Shown here one piece after another: positions 48,076 through 59,545 of a DNA stretch of 64,000 nt. This DNA is from Isoetes taiwanensis. Taxonomy: Eukaryota; Streptophyta; Lycopodiopsida; Isoetales; Isoetaceae. A program made the position numbers and the translations under genes. The notes under the pieces were generated by a model. It had not been told where the DNA came from and did not search any database. It saw only the letters and a program-made list of their open reading frames with translations. The stretch's first letter is position 1; each line of letters starts with the position of its first letter. The stretch spans positions 7,770,095 through 7,834,094 of the forward strand of contig JAJEKV010000063.1 of NCBI GenBank assembly GCA_021234155.1, written 5' to 3'.

Positions 48076-51000
48076 CTGCCCACCCTCCCTTAATGTGTAT
48101 ATTATAGTAAATGTAACCAGCCCCTCGCTTTTTCGAGGTGTAAATGTTATTTGTTGTCGCGTGGCACACGTGACTAGCCCCTCGCTTTTTTGAGGTTTTT
48201 TCTCTATTATTTTTTTGTTGATGATGTGCAGGTCCAAGGGTGATGCGCGACTTCGGTATTCTCGGTGGAGCGTGGGTTTTTTTGTGGGACCATTTAGCAG
48301 CCTTGCATTGTCCAAGTCCCTTGCCGAGATTTTATCGCTAGGGTTTTTCCTCGAAAACCCCCGAAAGGGCGGGGTTTTTTAATCCCGGCGATAAGCTCTC
48401 GGCAGGTACACTAGCCAACATATATAGCACACAATTTATTTGGGGTCCAGGTGTTATAACTGGATATTCCCTATATTTTTCATTTTTTTGGGTAGCCTGC
48501 GATGTGCAGCTAACCAGTTTATACCATTGTAGAAAAACTGCTGAGATGAATGAAAAGCCTAGGAGTCGGGAGCTTTTGTCTGGTTTCATATGAGCCCTTA
48601 TTCGAGAATGTTCCTACTTACTGTAATTTAGAATGTCATCCAAAAAGAATGATGACAAACTCGTCTAGAAAGTTTATAAAGATATCATTCATCAGATGCA
48701 TAATTTTGTCGGGGCGTTTGATAGACCAAAAGGCGTCACTATAATTTATAGTAATTATACCGCATTCTAAAAGCCGTCTTATGGATGTTTTCCTCCTTGT
48801 TGATTTCGTGACATCCAGATCTTAGATTGATTTTGAAGAATTGCTCCCTGGAGCTGGTCCACTAAGTCATCTGGCATTCACAATGCGTACTTATTCCTTA
48901 TCATAAGCTTATTAGATTGGCATTACTTCCATCTTTCTTCTTCCCAAAGAGAACGGTTGCTCTGAATAATGAAGGAACCCAAGTTCCAATAGCTTCTTCC
49001 ATTGCCTTTTTAGTTCTGTTATCTGTTTTTGCATCTGGTGCAAGAGTAATTATGCATTATATGCCTCTATAGGGTGGAATCTCTCGGATTTCACCCGGAA
49101 GGTGTCATGAAGCTCTTTAATTAGCTCATTATTGCCTTAGATAACTGATTGAAACTAAGGTCTTTCTTCTTATACTTGCAATAGGGGTTGAAGGCTTGCA
49201 GCTTACGATATATGTGACCTCATCGCTATGTACTTACCTAGCTTTTTAGGTGACATGCATTGCTATGACTGAAATAACTTCCTTAACTTTAATTGTAAGG
49301 TGCTCTTGCCATTTGGTGCTAGGATGGACATTTCTTGCTTATGGCAATCAATTATTCCCTTAGCTGAGTTTTAATTATTCCATGTCTACTATAGGTCATA
49401 CTTATCGCTGATAACTTCGGCGCCGATGTTGAACTTTGCTCTACTTAAGGTGATGTCGAAGTTGACTGTTGTTCTTTTGGTGCTACGTGTTGCTTCGCCT
49501 TGCCCTACTTTCTGGTGTAGGCTTTGACTTAGGAGTCTTACCCTTAGAGATGTTTGCCATCTAGGAGATGCAAATCTAGGAGTTAATGAATTATTTATAT
49601 AAATCCTTTGGCCACAACATTTTGTCATCATGGCATTTCCTTTGGTCACAAAAGTCTATACAATCAAATAATTATTCTCGTTCTAGATCTAATCTAGGAA
49701 TTACACCTTTCTTGGTTATTACCCTCTGAAAATAGTCTCACCTTTGAGTTGATGCCATCTAATAAGTTGGTCGGACTTGTTAGATTGCTTCTCTTCATTG
49801 GGTTGGATTATTCCTTGTGTTGTGGAGGTACTCATACATGGACAACAATTATCCTAATAGTGAATCCTGCTTAGCGAGGTGATCAGGCTCACAAAGAGGT
49901 TCCATATATATTGGATATCAATCAATAAATGTGTATAACTTTAGTTACTCGATACGTTTTTCTTCCCAATCCTTGAAACTTTGCTCAATTCTTGGGTCCA
50001 TCCTTTTAAATAATAAAAAAAAAAATCCACGCGGAATTGCTTCCTGATCCCATCATGGATGTTATCATCCATAAGTGTAACATATTCCACTATCTAACTA
50101 TAAAAACCCAGGTTTGCTAAAAGCTCGTCTACTCATCATTCATTGGTATAGCAAGGCGGTGTTGCCCTCAAGTTGTTGAAAAATCTGACCTCCTTGGAGT
50201 TGTTGCATAATCCTTCATAGACCTTTGTATTTTTGTTGAACATCTTCTATTTGTGCTTCCCTGGATGTCAAGGTTGACTTTCCTCATCAGGGGTATCCAT
50301 GCTAGTGGGCTTGATGATGTGGTTGATGATGTAAGGCCTTTATGTCGCTTTCCAAAAACTTGGAGATCATGTTCGCCACTCTATAGAGTCTTCCATATTG
50401 AATGATCTCGTCTTGGAGGTTAGAAGATTTGAGGATGATTCTTCTAGCTCCTTGTGTCAACTCTATCGATCTCCTTCATGTCTGCTCTTCAGTTTGGTTG
50501 TCTCATGTTGCTAATATAAGAGTGATGACGACATTGAGTGTTTCACCGCTTTGAATTATTGAACCTCTCCTCCTTCTTAAGAGTTAAGCCTATTTGCATC
50601 CATGTGTAGGATCTATAACTTGTAGTAATCAATTATTACTATTGTGCCTCTTTTCATTGTTGTTATACCTCTAATCTCTAAAGCTAGGAGTCCATCGTGA
50701 TCTTTCTACAAGGAGATGGTACAGTCAAGGTTGATGTAGCTACTATGGAGAATCGGATTTGACGATGATGAAGTTGGTTGCAGTCTAGTCGTACTCTTAT
50801 TCTTGAGCAATCTGGCCTCAATGGCATGCAATTCATTCTTAGTCAAGCTTCTGTGCTTGAAGTCTAGATCTAATATTGCCATGGTCTGTATATCTAAGAT
50901 GGTTGTCCTCCATATGTGGGTGTGCTCGATATCCTCTCTTAGAAACTCCTGATGTAAATAGTCGATGAAGTCATTTATTTGTTGGTGATAATAGCCCGTC

Positions 51001-53038
51001 ATTGTGGAGCCCTTTCTCAGGGCACTATGGCACTTGAAGAACATCCTTGGCTAGAAGATGCTCCTCCCCTACTATGATCAACAACGGTGCTCATCGGCTG
51101 TTGAGTAGCGCAGCTTGGCACTCATGTATTTGAACTTGATGTCTCAGTTGTCCTTTCTGCAGTCTTCCCTTCATTATTTGAGTTTGGCTCACTTGTTTAC
51201 CGTGTTGATCTTTGATCCCCTGAAGTTTCCTCCGCAAGGTGTCCTTTGCTTTCGAATTCCTCGATGTGGTCGAGCAGCTCTTATATTGAAAGGGTCAAGG
51301 GTCTACAATGAAGGCCCCGGGTCTATTTGGCTAGCCAAACGTGCATAACATACAAGAAATCTCTATGTCTACTGACTCTAGAGTTCCTATATGCGTGTAT
51401 TCTAGCTGCTGAGATGGGTTGATAACAAGACTTCATGTCTCTGGGTAGACTCGGTGTACTGGGCTAGAATGCATTGATAGAATGGTTTCTGGACAATTAC
51501 ATATGAAATCAAAAGATATGCTGAAGGTACTTAATGCGTGACAACAAAATGCTACGTCCCTTACAACTAGTTGGGTTGTTAACAAAAGGTTTCGAGTAGT
51601 GATGAGTTTGTGCTTCTTCTTAGACAGATGTGTATGTTTGACCTATTCCCCACCGACATCCCAAGGCTTGCTAAGAAAGCAAGCATCAAGATACTGCCTC
51701 AACTTATGGTGATCTTCTCTCTGTACCTATATCCACATGTGCTCCTGCACATTTCATTGAAAGAGCCAATGAGTTTCTTTTTCCTTCCAATAGGCTTAGG
51801 GCGCTGCAGATCCATTGCCATAATATAAGCAAGTTTTGGGGACGAGCATTGCACATAACATAGGCAAGGGTGCTCATTCTCCAAATGTCAGCTTGGACTT
51901 GGTCTCAAAGCAAATGCTTTAGATCTTACCATATGAGCTATTATAGATCAAGCCCTATTCATTGCACACAATCTCGCTTTTGTCACGACATTTTATGTGA
52001 CATAGAGGATCAAACCTCTACATGTCACGACTCTAAATATGGTACTTCCACACATCACCAAGCACATGTTTATTAGGGGCTTTATTTTTTTTCTTTTCTT
52101 TTTTGGCCTATCATGACAATAATGTTACCTTTACAAAATTAACGTGAAATATGAACAATTCTAGAGAAATATTCATGATATAGTCCATTTTTTAGAGAGA
52201 TGAAGGAATTTTTATCATGCGTTAAACATTTATAATCCACTTTTAAGAGAGACGAAGGAATCTTGAACACCAAGTGTGTTTTGCACCGTTGCGAATAAAC
52301 AAAATCTATTCCTAGGCAGGCATTGCCTTAACAGGTTGGACATTAATAGTGGTCCAACCTCACATATGTTTGGAACCAGCACGATAAATTTCTTGTAACA
52401 TTAACTTAGTCTAAGGCTCAATGCATTAACTTAGGTCTGTTCTCAAATCTTGTTGCTTCTATCATTGTAGCACATTCTCGGCATTTGTGTGCTAAGTTTG
52501 TCTTAATAAGTTGTCTTCAATTTATATTTCCAAAAAAAGGAAAGTCTACATCAACTTTCAATTACAGTTAAAAAGGCACGTCATGTGGAAGGTCACCACG
52601 TCAAGAGGGCTTGAATGGAGAGTAGAAGAGGAGATCAAGAGCGATTGCACTCAAGTGTTTTGCATTGATGAGAAAAAAGGAGAGAGAGATGTAATAATGG
52701 CAAAAAGAGATCGATGCTAGACTGAAGGTGTAAGCGAGATTGATGAAAGTTCAAGATTGGAAGGGCTCTATATCTCCCACACAATTCCCTTAGGAGAAAG
52801 CCTGATAGAGGACAGGAAAGAGGCAAAAGTGGGAAGTTCAAAGGTTGAAAGGGTTTATCAACTCCCTCGAGAGGAAAGAAACGAAGGAGATGCTTTTAAT
52901 CATGAATGAGAATGAAACATATATAAGATCTTGGATTGGAAGAGGTCATGTTCCCCAAGTGGATAAATATGACAAATGAAAAGTGGTTAATAATAACAAA
53001 TGAAAAAGTTGTTAGTCTCAATTACATGATCTGGACAC
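48076..53038. other. Unrecognised repeat-like DNA, copy B
   Basis: Collinear with 10,051-14,884. The minus-strand frame 50,706-51,044 (112 codons) has a coding-like charged composition (HQEFLREDIEHTH, KHRSLTKNELHAIEARLLKN), and copy A keeps parts of it (12,557-12,772). It could be a retroelement gag-like remnant, but I cannot assign it. Confidence 0.4.
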
Positions 53039-53416
53039 ACACCTCACAAATATAAAATTAGTCGTTAAAAAAATGATTGTCTTGTTTGCCTCTATTCTTG
53101 GAGCGTTTTTGAATGGTGCGTTCCATGGCCTCTCAAGGCTCAAAAAAGCAAGATAAATAAATTAAATTAAATTATTCCACACTATTTCTTCTTTGATTTT
53201 TCAGATGCAGTCCTTATCATGGCACGATAGATGCAGACTTTCAAGGAATATGTGGCCGGCCTAATATGCTTGTGATAGAGTAGAAGATAGAAGAAGCCTC
53301 ATAGATGCAACTGGTATTCCAATACCAATAAACATATCCAAAAGAAATCCTTTTGAACCTAAACATTACATTCTATACTTATGTTCTGTTGGGTACAACT
53401 GTCGATCCTTCATTCT
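53039..53416. repeat. Left direct repeat flanking tRNA-Cys, copy B
   Basis: About 378 bp, matching 55,427-55,811 in direct orientation. Shared landmarks are GGCCTCTCAAGG, TTCTTCTTTGATTTTTCAGA, GGCCTAATATGCTTGTGATA and GAACCTAAACATTACATTCT. No TG...CA ends or primer-binding site are evident, so I do not call them LTRs. Confidence 0.85.
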
Positions 53417-53472
53417 ATACGTGGATAGGCTAGAATTCTAAAGATTGTTGTAAGGCAGGTTAGGCAAGCCTG

Positions 53473-53504
<32 letters not shown>

Positions 53505-54687
53505 CAAAAGAAAAACTCACAAGAATAGTCAGAAGCTTTAATTTCATATGCATAATAAGGCCCAACAAACAATGTTAAACAGGGATGCGACTTTGCATGT
53601 TAAATTGACAATTAGTAGACCTACAAGCAATGAGATGGAAGAAATATCTCTCTTCTCTGAAGTGTAAATGATGAGATGGAAGAAATAGCTCTCTTCTGTG
53701 AAGTGTGAATGAGTTATATAGCTGATGATGAAAACTTGAGAAGCAAAGTGTTATGCTTCTATTATCTTATTATAATGTCATGTCTTCCAAGTATAGCATA
53801 AGGATGATGCATGGATATAAGTGTTTATCTCCCATTTCATTAGTAATGTATAGGCATGTCGAAACTTGAAATTTAATCCTTCGTCTAGAGTACCAATGCA
53901 ACCTATAACACCACGATAAAATGAAGAGACTCTTACTATAAGATAGAATGTTCAAGCATGAAGATGCCCAGAGTAATTATGCTTGTTACCATTCAAGACT
54001 ATAACTTTGCCTACCATGTGACACTGGTCCTCCTCCCACAATACAATACAATAGAATACAATGAACCATAGGCTACCTATATCTTGTACAATTGCCATAT
54101 TTTAAGGATGCAATTTTGCTATCTTTTGCAGCTAATAGGTAGTGCGTATGTCTTGAGTTCCCTCCTTCACAAGCCCCACACATAAAGCTACCTATTGGAG
54201 CATTCATGTTTGCCACTCAGATTAGGTAGAATCATAGCTAAGGTTGCATCTCCATTAAAACGAAATGGGCGTTTCTTCTCTGCAGCAACCACGCTGCATG
54301 CTGATATATATTGATTCAAGCTTAAAAGATTGAATTGACATAATAGATTAGTAGATAATTCGTGCAAATCAAGATCCTTTTTCAATACTCGCGGTTTTGG
54401 AATTCCTTGCCGATAATGTCAAAATTCCGTTTTCTTGCTTTGCACGCATAATGGATTTGTCTTTTCGTCAACCGGTTGATTTTCCTTCAGCTTTTGGTGG
54501 TTTCATCGCAGGCATTAAAACAGAGCACGGCTTCAATACACAAAAAAAATAAGAGAAAGTGGGTTTCTTAAACTAATTGACGCGAACATCGGGCCTGATG
54601 CTGCGTTTTCTCCAAAATAAAGCATATCATGGATTTTTGAACCGAAAAGGCCTTTCTGCGCTCCCGATCAAATTGCAAAACAAGGAA
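53417..54687. other. Between left direct repeat and tRNA-Cys, copy B
   Basis: It contains a poly(A) run of 27 at 53,477-53,503 that may be a retroposon tail, followed by a small tandem duplication of GAAGTGTAAATGATGAGATGG-like sequence (about 53,650-53,710). No gene is recognised. The 100 bp downstream of the tRNA 3' end have no strong T-run terminator on the minus strand. Confidence 0.4.
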
Positions 54688-54758
54688 GGAGGCAACCGGG
54701 GTCGAACCGGTGACCTATCGGACTGCAGCCGATTGCTCTACCACTGAGCTATACCTCC
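54688..54758 (-). tRNA. trnC-GCA: tRNA-Cys(GCA), copy B
   Basis: A complete 71-nt cloverleaf on the minus strand. The acceptor stem GGAGGTA pairs with TGCCTCC (one G-U pair). The D arm is GCTC/GAGC, the anticodon stem ATCGG/CCGAT has loop CTGCAGT and anticodon GCA, the variable loop is short, and the T stem ACCGG/CCGGT has loop TTCGACC. There is no encoded CCA and no intron, as usual for nuclear tRNA-Cys. It differs from copy A by one base in the anticodon loop (position 32) and by having the first G. Confidence 0.92.
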
Positions 54759-55049
54759 AATGACCGGTTTTTTCTTTTCTCTTTCTTTTAACTTCTATGT
54801 TTAGTCCTTTGATTAAAGTACCAAATAGTGAGCATTATTTAGCTTTCCTTAAAGAAAGACTGTTTTAAGCTTCTGCCTTTGATCCTTTGATCAAAGTACC
54901 AATGAGTACCTAAGTGTTTTAGCCTAGGTTGATGAACTTTGACCTTTAACAGCTAATCCTCACTTTATAGCTATTCTTGCGAGGAAATATGCCATATGAG
55001 ATAAAATCTCAACCTATCACCATGGAGAGATACCTTCGCTTTACAGCCC
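54759..55049. other. 5' flank of tRNA-Cys, copy B
   Basis: It has the two TTTGATYAAAGTACCAA blocks also seen in copy A (54,813-54,827 and 54,888-54,903). No gene. Confidence 0.4.
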
Positions 55050-55287
55050 AAAAAAAAAAAAAAAAAAAAAAAAATGACGCGGGCAATGCATCCAAACCAC
55101 ATAACTGAAGTCAACGGTGAGATAATGCCACGCCGAGGGGTCGCTAAACTAAGACTACCAATGATGAAAACCCTAGAAATGCACAATACGCTCACAACCT
55201 AAATTTAATTTCAACAAATAACCCCACAAACCCCATATGATTTGAACCCTCCTCAGGAAACGAACCTCAGTATCACCATTGAGCACA
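55050..55287 (-). mobile_element. tRNA-derived SINE-like element, copy B
   Basis: Minus strand: the head has an A-box-like GCTCAATGGTGATA (near 55,282-55,269) and a B box GGGTTCAAATC (55,250-55,240). A body of about 165 bp follows, then a run of 25 T (55,074-55,050). Size, Pol III boxes and T tail suit a plant SINE. Target-site duplications are not visible, and the insertion is shared by both large copies. Confidence 0.55.
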
Positions 55288-55426
55288 AAGAACTATACTT
55301 GGCATTCAAATCGCTTCACCAGAAATAATACAACAAGCAAGTCGGGATCATGTTATCCCAAAAACGTATATGAAAGGGTCCCCCAAACCACCCAAAAAAA
55401 AAAAAGAAAACAAACAAACAAACGCA
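55288..55426. other. Spacer with A-rich run
   Basis: It contains an A-rich run at 55,396-55,425 with AAACAAACAAAC. It separates the SINE-like element from the right direct repeat. Confidence 0.4.
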
Positions 55427-55811
55427 CCTCTCAAATAAAAAATTAGTCATTAAAAAAGTGATTATCTTGTTTGCCTCTGTTCTTGGAGTGTTTTTGAATG
55501 GTGCGCTCCATGGCCTCTCAAGGCCCAAAAGAGCAAGATTAATAAATTAAATTAAATTATTCCAAATATTTCTTCTTTGATTTTTCAGATGCAGTCCTTA
55601 TCATAGCACAATAGATGCAGATTTCCGAGGAATATGTGGTCGGCCTAATATGCTTGTGATAGAGTAGAAGATAGATGAAGCCTCATAGATGCAACTGGTA
55701 TACCAATACTTATGAATACCAATAAACAAATCCTAAAGAAATCCTTTTTGAACCTAAACATTACATTCTATATTTATGTTCTGTTGGATACAACTGCCGA
55801 TCCTTCATTCT
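55427..55811. repeat. Right direct repeat flanking tRNA-Cys, copy B
   Basis: Partner of 53,039-53,416, about 2.39 kb away. The right repeat has an extra TATGAATACCAATA insertion compared with the left. Confidence 0.85.
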
Positions 55812-56034
55812 TCTACAAATCATCCGAATTTGAAAGCATAAATAAGACAACAATCCTTTCAAATGCTGGAAAGCCAACACTCCCCTTATGCAAGGTCAAT
55901 GCAATTTCTTCTTCCTCCTTGTTGGTTTACTGGCTAATTCATTGGGTTAGCAATCAAGAGATCTTGTGTTTAAGTCTGCAGGGGTCCGTTATATGTCTTC
56001 ATGGATGCTCCCAATGTGGCATGATGTAAAAATA

Positions 56035-56205
<171 letters not shown>

Positions 56206-57240
56206 TTTTCCTTCGATTTCAGTAAATTCTAATGTTGTTGATTTCTAATATGACTTCCTTTTCATCTTTTTAAGGGAAGCCATTAATTAACCCGCCATCC
56301 TCCGTCTCCATTATAAATCTATGCCCCGCTTTAAAGACCTGCAATATCGTGTATAGATAGGCTTATAAAAATATTATAGAAGCAAAGTAAGCACAATCCC
56401 AGAATCGAGATAAGCTAGAAAAAGCATTTAATTAAAGTGGGTCAGATTCTCATGCAATAAAATGAAACTCGCACAAAACTAAATAAATTTTGCATTGAAT
56501 CACTAGAAACAATTCACATCATAGAACCACAACCGGTTCATGTGTCTTTCTCATAAAATCTATAGATAGAAAGTGAAGAGATTTCTCAAGAATTCGAAGA
56601 GACATGCTTAAACATGATTGCAAATAAAACGGGACCGTTGTAGTGGTTCCATTTGAAGATTCCCTCATAAAAAACTTGTTGTGCTCCAAAAATGAGTTTC
56701 TACAAGCGAGAATTGCAATTTTTTGTTTTTTTTTTAACTTATTCTCAAATAGGCAGTTTTCAAGAAAGTTAGGAGTACTTTAAATTATGTGAATTTAAAA
56801 CGTACAAAAGTAGGTGCATATGGGTATTCTATATTGTTCTATCCTTATGGGTTTTTGCCTCGAGCCTTGCTCTAGGATCGTCGATTAATAGTACATTCTA
56901 CATATTGTTCCTCATCAATGGTTCACAATTTTTTGCTATACAAAATGAAAGCTAACCTAAGGTTGTTATCCAACATCAAATAATATGTACATCTATTCCA
57001 AGCTTAGTTTCACCCAGAACATATTACACACAATTACAAAAGATACTTCCATACACATATTACACGATGCATTTATTGGCTCCCGATTATGGGTTGGATT
57101 CCAATGGGGTATTAGACTCGTAGATTGGCTTCTATTTTGCAATTCGAGTACCAAATCGACTCGTAGATTTGCATGTAAATAATGTAAGTCAAATACACCC
57201 AAAAAATATTGTGTGAGTCGAATACCCCTCCAAAGTAAAA
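56206..57240. other. Noncoding region, copy B
   Basis: No gene is recognised. At 57,216-57,230 GAGTCGAATACCCCT occurs; its near-inverse GTATTCGACTC is at 57,371-57,381. The pair may be ends of a small inverted-repeat element. Confidence 0.35.
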
Positions 57241-57251
57241 AAATGTTAAAA

Positions 57252-57313
57252 GTCAAGTTCGAACTCGCGCAAGCAAGTTGAAAACCGAAGGACCTGCCCA
57301 TCTGCGCCACGCA
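57252..57313 (-). other. tRNA-like Pol III promoter head
   Basis: On the minus strand an A-box-like TGGCGCAGATGGGCAGG is followed about 30 bp later by a B-box-like GAGTTCGAACTTG, and shortly after by a run of seven T. The acceptor ends do not pair and no anticodon arm can be trusted, so it is not a functional tRNA. It could be the head of a SINE or a decayed tRNA. It is absent or unreadable in copy A. Confidence 0.35.
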
Positions 57314-57554
57314 GAATTGTTGCAATAAAATTGATTCTCATATTATAATAAAAATGCTGATTACGCACGGCGTATTCGACTCACCGTTTTTTGGAATCCA
57401 ACCCCCTTTTGGGAGCCAATATTTCGCTTGCATATTACACCCATACAAGAACACCATATTTTTTAAACAGACTTGTCTTTTACTCTCCTCTTGCTACAGC
57501 CCACACTTGGATCATGGTGCCTTTTGACAGCTTCCACCTCATCAAATTTAGAGA

Positions 57555-57725
57555 TGGAATGTGCGTCAAAATTAGGATCAAAATGTGCGTCAATTTTAAA
57601 GTAAAAAAATGTGCATCTAAATTAGAGTCAGAATATGCGTCAGAATTCGACTCTTGTTAGAGTCAGAATGTGCATCAGAATTAGACTCATAACTAGAGTT
57701 GGAATTGCGCCAAAATTAGAGTCAA
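57555..57725. repeat. 22-25-bp minisatellite GTGCGTCAAAATTAGAGTCA
   Basis: Six or seven degenerate units of ATGTGCGTCAAAATTAGAGTC between 57,555 and 57,725, spaced 22-36 bp. A weaker version is at 19,420-19,560. Confidence 0.75.
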
Positions 57726-57897
57726 GGATTAAAGACCAAAGCCCAGGGATTTGAACCCTGATATTTCTATTTAATCCATGCATATTTACATGTATTAAAT
57801 ATAATACATTACTAACATTTTCATCATACTTCTTTCAAACAAACTGAAATGAAATAACATACAAGTGAGATAGGGGGATGATTCACTAGCTAAAAGT

Positions 57898-59545
57898 TTA
57901 TGTTTTAGTTTTACTTGATGTTTCAATGTTTGGATTTAAGGGTGGACCATATATGCATATGAAAGCAAATGTTTGACGCAATTGAGCAGGCATTTGGAAA
58001 CTGGCTGCATCTTCTAGAGTCCTTTCGCATTCTACATCATCGGCTAATAGACCGAGTTCATTAGCAGCTTGATGGAAACTGTTGCATTGCTTGTTGTTAA
58101 CAAATAATATATCATTAAAGCTTGTCATTCCTGTCCTATGCAGTAATAGAAGATCGTAGATAGTATCTCTCTGTATCTCTTGGACTAACATTATACATTC
58201 TTCTAATCACTTCATTCTTGTCTCTCCTTGTTTCCATGTTGTGTCTGTTTTATCAAATTTGTAATGTGGTATTTCTGGATACGTATACTTATGTGCTTGT
58301 CTGTCAACTTTGTTCAACTCAAACCAAGTAGTTAGTATTGTTTGCTTTCTTTTTGCAATTCCAATGGCTTCTTTTTCTTGTCCTTCTTCATAGTATATCA
58401 TTTGTTTGTTTGGAAGATGCACTAGTAGTCGATACACAGTATGGGAGTTGTCGTGCATTTTGTATGAATTCAACCTCCAAATTGTTTCAAGTGCAGATAT
58501 ATATCTTGCATCAATGTATGCTGCACTTCATCTCAATTATATGTTGCCATGACATCTGAGTTTGATTCATTAGTGATTTTGATACATGCACAATAGTGCC
58601 CTTTGTGGATGTATTTGTAAATATACTTTACATTGCTCACACCGAAGCATTGCTCGACATTTATATGTGCTCCATACTTTTGTGCGAGGTAAGGATTGTA
58701 AGGAACAATCATACTATTGTCAACGACCATGTCTTGAGCAGACATTTGGAAACTGGCTGCATCTTCTAGAGTCCTTTCCCATTCTACATCATCGGCTAAT
58801 AGACCAAGTTTGTTAGCAGCTTGATGGAAACTGTCGCATTGCTTGTTGTTAACAAATATTATATCATTAAAGCTTGTCATTCCTGTCCTATGCAGTAATA
58901 GAAGTCGTTGATAGCATCTCTCTGTATCTCTTGGACTAATATTATACATTCTTGTAATCACCTTTGTTCTTGTCTCTCTTTGTTTCCATGTTATGTCTGT
59001 TTTATCAAATTTGTAATGTTGTGGTATTTCTGGATATGTGTACTTATGTGCTGTTCAACTCAAATCAAGTAGTTAGTATTGTTTGTGTTCTTTTTGCAAT
59101 TTCAATGGCTTCTTTTTTCTTGTCCTTCTTCATAGTATATCATTTGTTTGTTTTGAAGATGCACTGGTAGTCGATACACAGTATGGGAGTGCATTTTGTA
59201 TGAATTCGACTTCCAAATTGCTTCTGGTGCAGATATATATCTTGCATCAATGTATGCTTGCACTTCATCTCAATTATATGTTGCCATGACATCTGAGCTT
59301 GGTTCATTAGTGATTTTGATACATGCACAATCGTGCCCTTTATGGATGTATTTGTAAATATACTTTACATTGTTGACACTGAAGCATTGCTCGACATTTA
59401 TATGTGCTCCATACTTTTGTGCGAGGTAAGGATTGTAAGGAACAATCATACTATTGTCAACGACCATGTCTCCTTTTTTTGTATTGTGCACCTTTTCTTC
59501 TCCTATATTCGGGATAACAATTAGGTTTAATGACAGTGGAATCAA
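57898..59545 (-). pseudogene. Helitron Rep/helicase fragment, tandemly duplicated, copy B
   Basis: Minus strand, in coding order. Rep end: VPYNPYLAQKYGAHINVEQC and KYIYKYIHKGHD, the latter carrying the two Tyr of the YxxxY rolling-circle motif (59,460-59,330). Next VYRL..VHL.NKQMIYYEEGQE (59,185-59,110), TILTTWFELN, then NISPRDTERCYQRLLLLHRTG and a TSFNDI..FHQAAN.LGLLADD stretch (58,940-58,780). At about 58,737 the Rep segment restarts (MIVPYNPYLAQKYG again), and the same modules run to 57,990, ending QLRQTFAFICIYGPPLNP. This is the inter-domain part of a plant Helitron RepHel protein. The Pif1-like helicase that should follow is missing, so it is non-autonomous. Frameshifts interrupt both units. 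Confidence 0.85.

Noticed and set aside
47516-48193. Longest open frame in the window (225 codons, plus strand)
   Set aside because: It covers the 379-bp tandem duplication, repeats its own sequence internally, is broken in copy A, and overlaps the Ty3/gypsy frame read on the minus strand.
53039-55811. LTR retrotransposon bounded by the 380-bp direct repeats
   Set aside because: No TG/CA ends, primer-binding site, polypurine tract or gag-pol sequence lies between them; the interval holds a tRNA gene and a SINE-like element instead.
57740-57765. B-box-like GGGTTCAAATCCC on the minus strand
   Set aside because: No A box or cloverleaf can be found at a suitable distance; the region is A/T-rich.
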